In this document: one piece after another, positions 58,935 through 64,000 of the stretch | Layout: every line of letters begins with the position of its first letter | Position numbering within the stretch: position 1 is the first letter of the stretch | NCBI GenBank assembly: GCA_900541795.1 | Contig: UQLC01000009.1 | Location: forward strand, 34,705 to 98,704 | Direction: 5' to 3' | DNA: 64,000 nucleotides | From: an uncultured Collinsella sp. | GTDB lineage: Bacteria; Actinomycetota; Coriobacteriia; Coriobacteriales; Coriobacteriaceae | Translations under genes and position numbers: made by a program | Notes under the pieces: generated by a model | Seen by the model: only the letters and a program-made list of their open reading frames with translations | Told to the model about the DNA's origin: nothing | The model's database searches: none

Positions 58935-59000
58935 CTTCTTATTAAAATGCGGCCGCCTTAAGGGGCCTGCGTCGACCGTATTGCACTGCGAAGGAGTCTC

Positions 59001-60179
59001 ATGAACGTACTTGTTGTCAACGCCGGCAGCTCAAGCCTTAAATATCAGCTTTTGGATACCGATACCCGCAAGGTTTTCGCCAAGGGCAACTGCGAGCGTA
59101 TCGGATCGGACATGGGCATCTTTGGCCACTCCGAGAACGGTGGCGCTAAGCAGACCGAGGAGGTCCCTTTCCCCGATCATCGCTCTGCTATCGCTCGCGT
59201 GCTCGAGGAGCTCGAGAAGACCGACTTTACGATTGATGGCATTGGGCATCGTATCGTTCAGGGCGGCTGGCACTTCGATGATTCCGCGGTTGTCGACGAC
59301 GAGGTTATGGCCAAGATTCTTGAGGTGGCACCGCTTGCTCCGCTGCACAACTACGGCGAGGCCGCAGCGATTGAGTATTGCCGTGAGAAGTATCCGGAGC
59401 TGCCCAACGTGGCGGTCTTCGACACCTCGTTCCACATGACCATGCCCGAGGTTGCCTACACCTACGCGCTGCCCAAGGACGTTTGCGACAAGTACCACGT
59501 GCGCAAGTACGGCGCCCACGGCACGAGCCACCGCTATGAGTGGATGATGGCCAAGGAGATCCTGGGTTCGCGCTGCCACCGCCTGCTTTCGTGCCATCTG
59601 GGCAACGGTGCTTCGCTCGCTGCTATCGAGGACGGCGTGTGCCGCGACACCACGATGGGTCTCACGCCGCTCGATGGCCTGATGATGGGCACCCGTTGTG
59701 GTTCCATCGACCCGGCCACCGTGTGCTACCTGCAGCGCGAGGGCGGCTACAGCTACCAGGAAGTCGATGACATGATGAACAAGCAGTCTGGTCTGCTTGC
59801 CATCTCGGGCATTTCCAACGACGCCCGCGACATCCGCACGCGCGCCTCCGAGGGCGACGAGCGCTGCCTGCTCGCCTTCGATATGTTCGCCTATAAGGCC
59901 ATGCAGCAGGCCGGTTCCATGATCGCTTCCATGGCGGGCGTGGACACCATTACCTTTACCGCCGGCATCGGCGAGAACGACTGGTCGATCCGCAAGGCCT
60001 TCTGCGACTGCTTTGAGTGGCTGGGCGTGCGCATCGACAACAACAAGAACCGCGAGGCCGTGGGCAACGGCCCACAGGTCATCAGCGCCGCCGGCTCTTC
60101 CGTCACGGTTATGGTCATCCCCACCGACGAGGAATACATGATCGCCCACGACGTCGAGCGCCTGACCAAGAACAACTAA
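59001..60179 (+). CDS. ackA: acetate kinase paralogue 2, standard active site
   Basis: The 392-aa enzyme has all usual acetate kinase signatures: VVNAGSSSLKYQLLD, GIGHRIVQGGWH, HGTSHRYEW, CHLGNGASLAAIEDG, and ITFTAGIGEND. It makes ATP from acetyl phosphate at the end of fermentation. It is convergent with pta, sharing the terminator at 60202-60236. AAGGAG precedes the start at 59001. It is about the same length as paralogue 1 and clearly a tandem duplicate. Confidence 0.92.
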   Translation: MNVLVVNAGSSSLKYQLLDTDTRKVFAKGNCERIGSDMGIFGHSENGGAKQTEEVPFPDHRSAIARVLEELEKTDFTIDGIGHRIVQGGWHFDDSAVVDDEVMAKILEVAPLAPLHNYGEAAAIEYCREKYPELPNVAVFDTSFHMTMPEVAYTYALPKDVCDKYHVRKYGAHGTSHRYEWMMAKEILGSRCHRLLSCHLGNGASLAAIEDGVCRDTTMGLTPLDGLMMGTRCGSIDPATVCYLQREGGYSYQEVDDMMNKQSGLLAISGISNDARDIRTRASEGDERCLLAFDMFAYKAMQQAGSMIASMAGVDTITFTAGIGENDWSIRKAFCDCFEWLGVRIDNNKNREAVGNGPQVISAAGSSVTVMVIPTDEEYMIAHDVERLTKNN

Positions 60180-60201
60180 CGCTCGCATTTGCAAGTAAAC
60201 G

Positions 60202-60236
60202 AAAGGCCTCCAGAGCAACAGCTCCGGAGGCCTTTT
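60202..60236. terminator. bidirectional terminator between ackA and pta
   Basis: AAAGGCCTCC (60202-60211) and GGAGGCCTTT (60226-60235), with GAGC/GCTC inside and AACA as loop, then T. Confidence 0.85.
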
Positions 60237-60276
60237 GCTAGCGGGCGGAAATTCCTGTCCCGAGGGGATATGTACG

Positions 60277-61257
60277 CTACTCAGCCATCTGAGCCTGGAC
60301 GGCGGTGATGGCCACGACACCCACGATGTCGTCGGCAGAGCAGCCGCGCGAAAGGTCGTTAACCGGCTTGGCGATGCCCTGCAGGATGGGGCCGTAGGCG
60401 TCAGCACCGGCGAAGCGCTGGACCAGCTTGTAGCCGATGTTGCCGGCCTCGAGGTCGGGGAACACCAGCACGTTAGCCTTACCGGCGACGGAGGAGCCGG
60501 GAGCCTTGAGCTGGGCGACAGTGGGGACGATAGCGGCATCGAGCTGCAGGTCGCCGTCGATGGCGAGCTCGGGAGCCTTCTCCTTGCAGAACTTCACGGC
60601 CTCTTGGACCTTCTTGGCGACCTCGCCGCCGGCGGAGCCCATGGTGGAGTAGGAGAGCATGGCCACGTGCGGCTCAACGTTGCCCATGAAGGTGGACCAG
60701 GAGTGAGCCGAGGCGATGGCGATCTCGGAGAGCTCGTCGGAGGACGGGTTGATGTTGAGGCCGCAGTCGGCGAAGATCAGCGTGCCGTCGGTGCCGAACT
60801 GCGGGGTATCGGTGCACATCACGAAGAAGGCCGAGACCAGCTTGGTGCCCGGGGCGGTCTTGAGGATCTGAAGCGCAGGGCGCAGAGTGTCGGGAGTGGA
60901 GTGGCAGGCGCCGGAGACCAGGCCGTCGGCATCGCCCATCTTGACCATCATGGTGCCAAAGTAGGTGGCGTCCATCACCTGGGCGCGAGCCTGCTCGATG
61001 GTAACGCCCTTCTTGGCGCGGAGCTCGGCAAACTTCTGCGCGTACTCCTCGTGCTTCTCGGCATTGCGCGGGTCGATGACGGTAGCGCCGGGAACGTTGA
61101 TCTCGTCGGGGTTGCCCAGGATGACGATCTTTGCCAGGCCCTCCTCGATGATTTTGGTGGCCGCGACGATAGTGCGCGGATCCTCGCCCTCGGGCAGGAC
61201 GATCGTCTTAAGGTCGGCCTTGGCGGCAGACTTCATACGGTTTAGGAAATCGCTCAT
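60277..61257 (-). CDS. pta: phosphate acetyltransferase
   Basis: The 326-aa short-form phosphotransacetylase converts acetyl-CoA and phosphate to acetyl phosphate. It has TIVLPEGEDPRTIVAATKII at the start, DADGLVSGACHSTPDTLRPA, SYSTMGSAGGEVAKKVQEA, and the C-terminal VNDLSRGCSADDIV. The size fits the catalytic domain alone. It is convergent with the second acetate kinase. A hairpin at 61310-61332 lies in its leader. Confidence 0.93.
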   Translation of the reverse strand: MSDFLNRMKSAAKADLKTIVLPEGEDPRTIVAATKIIEEGLAKIVILGNPDEINVPGATVIDPRNAEKHEEYAQKFAELRAKKGVTIEQARAQVMDATYFGTMMVKMGDADGLVSGACHSTPDTLRPALQILKTAPGTKLVSAFFVMCTDTPQFGTDGTLIFADCGLNINPSSDELSEIAIASAHSWSTFMGNVEPHVAMLSYSTMGSAGGEVAKKVQEAVKFCKEKAPELAIDGDLQLDAAIVPTVAQLKAPGSSVAGKANVLVFPDLEAGNIGYKLVQRFAGADAYGPILQGIAKPVNDLSRGCSADDIVGVVAITAVQAQMAE

Positions 61258-61309
61258 GTTACTCCTTACAAGCGTTTCGCTAAGCTCCAGGCGCCCGGCT
61301 GTTCACGAA

Positions 61310-61332
61310 TAAACCCGCTGCTAGCGGGTTTA
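61310..61332. terminator. perfect hairpin in the pta leader
   Basis: TAAACCCGCT (61310-61319) and AGCGGGTTTA (61323-61332) are 10-bp perfect arms, 53 bases before the pta start on the minus strand. Candidate attenuator. TATAAT boxes for divergent transcription lie at 61385-61390 (minus) and 61405-61410 (plus). Confidence 0.55.
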
Positions 61333-61488
61333 CCTTTCAATTATGTTCGCCGCGGTGCTTGAGCTTTCCTTGTGTGGCAAGCTCATTATAGGACGCATTA
61401 GCGCTATAATCGCTCTGATAAATATGTCTCGAAGAATGTTCGAGAAAAGCCCAGCTAACGAGCCCGTGGCTTTTGACAAGGAGTATCG

Positions 61489-62691
61489 ATGCAGATTACC
61501 TCAGGCCTGCCTGAAGGCTTTAACGCCGGCGCGTACGACATGATTGTCGTCGGTGCTGGATATGCCGGTGCCGTTTGCGCCCGCCGTCTTGCCGAGACCA
61601 TCGGCTATCGTGTTGCCGTTTTGGAGCGCCGTAGCCACATTGCGGGCAATGCCTATGACTGCACTGACGAGGCCGGAATCCTGATCCACGAGTACGGTCC
61701 GCATATCTATCACACTTTTAACGAGCGCGTGCACAATTTCCTGTCGCGCTTTACCAAGTGGACGGATTATCAGCACAAGGTGCTCGCCAACATCAACGGT
61801 ACCCTTATGCCCGTGCCCTTCAACCATGCGAGTCTCAAGCTCGCCTTTGGTGACGAGCGCGGCGAGGAGCTGTATCAGAAGCTCGTGGAGACCTTTGGCA
61901 AGGATGTCAAGGTGCCCATTATGGAGCTGCGTAAGAAGAACGACCCGGATCTTGCCGAGGTCGCCGATTACGTCTACGAGAACGTCTTTTTGCATTACAC
62001 CATGAAGCAGTGGGGCCAGACGCCCGATCAGATCGATCCCTCGATCACCGGCCGCGTTCCCGTCTTTGTGGGCGATGATGACCGCTACTTCCCGCAAGCT
62101 CCCTTCCAGGGCATGCCGCAGGAGGGCTACACGGCGCTCTTTGAGCACATGCTCGACCACGACCTGATCGACGTGTTCTGCGACGTGGACGCCCGTGACC
62201 TCTTTGAAATCGACGAGACTACCGTCAAGATCGACGGCAAGGTCTATGGTGGCGAGATCGTCTACACCGGTCCGCTCGATGAGCTGTTCAATCTCGATCT
62301 GGGCGCGCTACCGTACCGCACGCTCGACATGAAGTTCGAGACGCTCGATATGGACCAGTTCCAGCCCGTGGGCACCGTCAACTACACCACGAGCGAGGAC
62401 TACACGCGCATTACCGAGTTCAAGAACATGACCGGTCAGATCCTGCCCGGCAAGACCACCATCATGAAGGAGTATTCCAAGGCCTATACGCCCGGCTCGG
62501 GCGAGACGCCGTACTACGCCATTCTTGAGCCCGAGAACCGTGAGCTCTATGAGCGCTATCTTGAGCGCGTCCAGAACCTGACGAACTTCCACCCGGTGGG
62601 TCGTCTGGCCGAGTATCGTTACTACGATATGGACGCTGTGACCAATTCCGCCCTCGATCTTTCGGATGAGATTATCGCCTGCCATGCATAA
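61489..62691 (+). CDS. glf: UDP-galactopyranose mutase
   Basis: The 400-aa FAD enzyme interconverts UDP-galactopyranose and UDP-galactofuranose. The FAD motif is VVGAGYAGAVCARRLAE. NAYDCTDEAGILIHEYGPHI, TMKQWGQTPDQI and the C-terminal GRLAEYRYYDMD are family hallmarks. AAGGAG precedes the ATG. The glycosyltransferase starts inside its last eight bases, so the two are coupled. It marks the start of a surface polysaccharide locus containing galactofuranose (inference). Confidence 0.93.
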   Translation: MQITSGLPEGFNAGAYDMIVVGAGYAGAVCARRLAETIGYRVAVLERRSHIAGNAYDCTDEAGILIHEYGPHIYHTFNERVHNFLSRFTKWTDYQHKVLANINGTLMPVPFNHASLKLAFGDERGEELYQKLVETFGKDVKVPIMELRKKNDPDLAEVADYVYENVFLHYTMKQWGQTPDQIDPSITGRVPVFVGDDDRYFPQAPFQGMPQEGYTALFEHMLDHDLIDVFCDVDARDLFEIDETTVKIDGKVYGGEIVYTGPLDELFNLDLGALPYRTLDMKFETLDMDQFQPVGTVNYTTSEDYTRITEFKNMTGQILPGKTTIMKEYSKAYTPGSGETPYYAILEPENRELYERYLERVQNLTNFHPVGRLAEYRYYDMDAVTNSALDLSDEIIACHA

Positions 62692-63715
62692 AGTCATAAC
62701 ATTCGGTATTCCCTCGTATAACGCCGCCAAGGACATGGACCATTGCATCACCTCCATCTTGGAGGGGAGCAATTACGCCACCGATATCGAGATTATCGTA
62801 GTGGACGACGGCTCCAAGGACGAGACGGCCGATAAGGCCGACGAGTGGGAGGCACGTTATCCCGGTATCATTCGCGCGGTGCACCAGGAGAACGGCGGCC
62901 ACGGTATTGCCGTCCTTTCGGGTCTGCGCGAGGCACAGGGCACCTACTACAAGGTCGTCGACTCGGATGACTGGCTCGATGCTGCGGCTCTTTCGACTAT
63001 GCTGTCGATTCTGCGTGGCTTTGAAGAGCGTGACCAGCGCGTTGACCTGTTTATCTCGAACTACGTGTACGAGAAGGTTTACGAGGGCACGCATACCGCT
63101 ATTGGCTACAAATTTGCCCTGCCGCGCAAAAAGATCTTTTCCTGGGATCAGATCGGTCATTTCCGCCTGGACCAGAACCTACTCATGCACAGCCTGTGCT
63201 ATCGCACGGATGTGCTGCGCGAGTCCAACCTTCCCATGCCGCCGCACACGTTCTATGTGGACAACATCTACGCCTACGTGCCGCTGCCGCGTTGCAAGAC
63301 CATGTACTACGCCGACATCGACCTCTATCGCTACTTTATCGGTCGCGAGGGCCAGAGTGTCAACGAGGCCACGATGGTCAAGCGTCTGGACCAGCAGTTC
63401 CGTGTGACGCGCATCATGATGGAGTCGTACCACCTGTACAGCGATGTTGAGTCGTCGCGTCTGCGCTCGTACATGATGGGCTATTTCACCATGATGATGG
63501 CGATCTGCTCGGTGCTCACCAAGCTTTCCGAGGAAGATTGCGCCGACGAGCGCCTAAAGATGCTGTGGAATGATTTGAAGGCCTACGACGAGCGCATGTA
63601 TCGTCGTGCCCGCTACGGCGTGGTCGGGTTCTTCACCAATCTGCGCGGACGGGCCGGAGACAAAACCACACTCGGCCTATACCGTCTTGCCTCAAAGATC
63701 TTCAAATTCAACTAG
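62684..63715 (+). CDS. family 2 glycosyltransferase
   Basis: The 343-aa GT-A enzyme has TFGIPSYNAAKDMDHCITSI, the nucleotide-sugar residues in IVVDDGSKDETAD, the metal-binding DSDDWLDAAAL and GREGQSVNEATM. The C-terminal end LYRLASKIFKFN is repeated almost exactly at the end of a minus-strand gene at 63883. It overlaps glf by eight bases (ATG at 62684 within the glf stop). The acceptor is probably a cell-surface polysaccharide. Confidence 0.85.
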   Translation: MHKVITFGIPSYNAAKDMDHCITSILEGSNYATDIEIIVVDDGSKDETADKADEWEARYPGIIRAVHQENGGHGIAVLSGLREAQGTYYKVVDSDDWLDAAALSTMLSILRGFEERDQRVDLFISNYVYEKVYEGTHTAIGYKFALPRKKIFSWDQIGHFRLDQNLLMHSLCYRTDVLRESNLPMPPHTFYVDNIYAYVPLPRCKTMYYADIDLYRYFIGREGQSVNEATMVKRLDQQFRVTRIMMESYHLYSDVESSRLRSYMMGYFTMMMAICSVLTKLSEEDCADERLKMLWNDLKAYDERMYRRARYGVVGFFTNLRGRAGDKTTLGLYRLASKIFKFN

Positions 63716-63747
63716 CTGCTGAGTAATCGCTGTTGATAGGTTGACTG

Positions 63748-63857
63748 GGCCCCTTGGCCTTTAGTTTGCTACTGCGAACAGTCCTGCTCGCACGGAAAGC
63801 ACATTAAGTGCTTTCCGGCTCGTGCGGAACTTGTATCAAACTAAAGGCCAAGGGGCC
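63748..63857. repeat. large nested inverted repeat between convergent genes
   Basis: A 21-bp perfect outer stem joins 63748-63768 and 63837-63857 (ends GGCCCCTTGG / CCAAGGGGCC). Inside, GGAAAGCAC (63794-63802) and GTGCTTTCC (63808-63816) form a hairpin with CGCAC/GTGCG outside it. CGGCTCGTGCGGAAC (63816-63830) recurs inverted at 63986-64000, the window end. Either a bidirectional terminator or a repeat linked to the polysaccharide locus. Confidence 0.65.
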
Positions 63858-63882
63858 TCTGCTATAAGAATCGATTGTCAGT

Positions 63883-64000
63883 TTATTTGAATTTGAAGAT
63901 CTTCGACGCGCGGTACACAGGGGCCTGGGCTGAAAAGAATCTGGTTGGTAGGTTGCCCGGTGGGGCTTGGTTATGTTTGTCGCGAGTTCCGCACGAGCCG
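63883..64000 (-). CDS. C-terminal end of a second glycosyltransferase-like gene (partial)
   Basis: On the minus strand a frame with no stop enters from beyond the window and ends YRASKIFKFK then TAA at 63883-63885. The plus-strand GT2 gene ends YRLASKIFKFN, so this is probably a paralogous gene facing it. The upstream part (CGTRDKHNQAPPG) is less convincing and overlaps a repeat copy, so it could be a remnant. Confidence 0.4.
   Translation of the reverse strand, partial: GSCGTRDKHNQAPPGNLPTRFFSAQAPVYRASKIFKFK

Noticed and set aside
63748..63857. Invertible promoter switch
   Set aside because: The segment between the repeats is only 68 bases and is itself a hairpin without a clear promoter, and no recombinase gene is seen. 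A terminator or repeat is simpler, though inversion is not excluded.
1..64000. CRISPR array, rRNA or prophage
   Set aside because: No regularly spaced direct repeats, no rRNA-like conserved segments and no phage structural genes were seen.

Overview
The window is a GC-rich, gene-dense bacterial chromosome segment whose content points to a gut Coriobacteriia, most likely Collinsella or a close relative. This is inferred from gene content: a fermentative set of L-lactate dehydrogenase, two acetate kinases and phosphotransacetylase, an ECF transporter, an N-acetyl-type lysine pathway, a D-aspartate ligase/racemase pair and an Amadori-sugar locus. No rRNA, tRNA or CRISPR array was seen. Coordinates follow the starts chosen from ribosome binding sites, which are often downstream of the longest possible start.

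Layout. 1-3.2 kb: an unknown protein and two HAD phosphatases. 3.2-14.6 kb: a GntR-regulated catabolic island. It has a DcuC/YfcC carrier, two amidohydrolase-fold proteins, a FrlC-like epimerase, a FrlB-like deglycase, two FrlD-like kinases, YjbQ, BtpA/SgcQ and an FGGY kinase. It resembles a merged and expanded version of the known frl (fructoselysine) and fra (fructose-asparagine) systems and is the best candidate for an undescribed pathway. 14.7-29.7 kb: housekeeping genes (tatD, tcdA, ettA, nadE, an aminotransferase, ldh), an sdpRI pair, two unusual low-complexity proteins, a candidate small RNA and a toxin-antitoxin pair. 29.9-35.6 kb: lysine biosynthesis. A lysine riboswitch precedes an in-frame lysA-dapA fusion, dapB and dapH, with a divergent M20 deacetylase. 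35.7-39.5 kb: a lipoprotein, an HTH protein, a membrane Ser/Thr kinase and a secreted coiled-coil wall protein. 40.5-42.6 kb: D-aspartate ligase-like protein plus aspartate racemase. 42.7-46.3 kb: an ECF importer behind a leader peptide carrying three consecutive Trp codons, which indicates tryptophan-controlled attenuation. 46.4-51.5 kb: a C69 dipeptidase, a 30-residue membrane protein, a lipid kinase, RNase D and a membrane zinc protease. 51.6-53.1 kb: an intact IS256-family element with an 8-bp target duplication. 53.2-64 kb: xseAB, HIT, a LysR/MFS pair, ackA-ackA-pta, and a polysaccharide locus (glf, GT2) running to the window edge, where a second gene enters on the minus strand.

Non-coding structure is a strong theme. 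Two hairpins of about 100 nt (29768-29865 and 45335-45435) share the same architecture and the same purine-rich G.A internal loop but have different, still complementary stems; this is the pattern of a structured element family. Others are a hairpin covering a ribosome binding site (35706-35759), an independent promoter-to-terminator RNA (16382-16478), and dispersed palindromes sharing a CCTGtCCC core.
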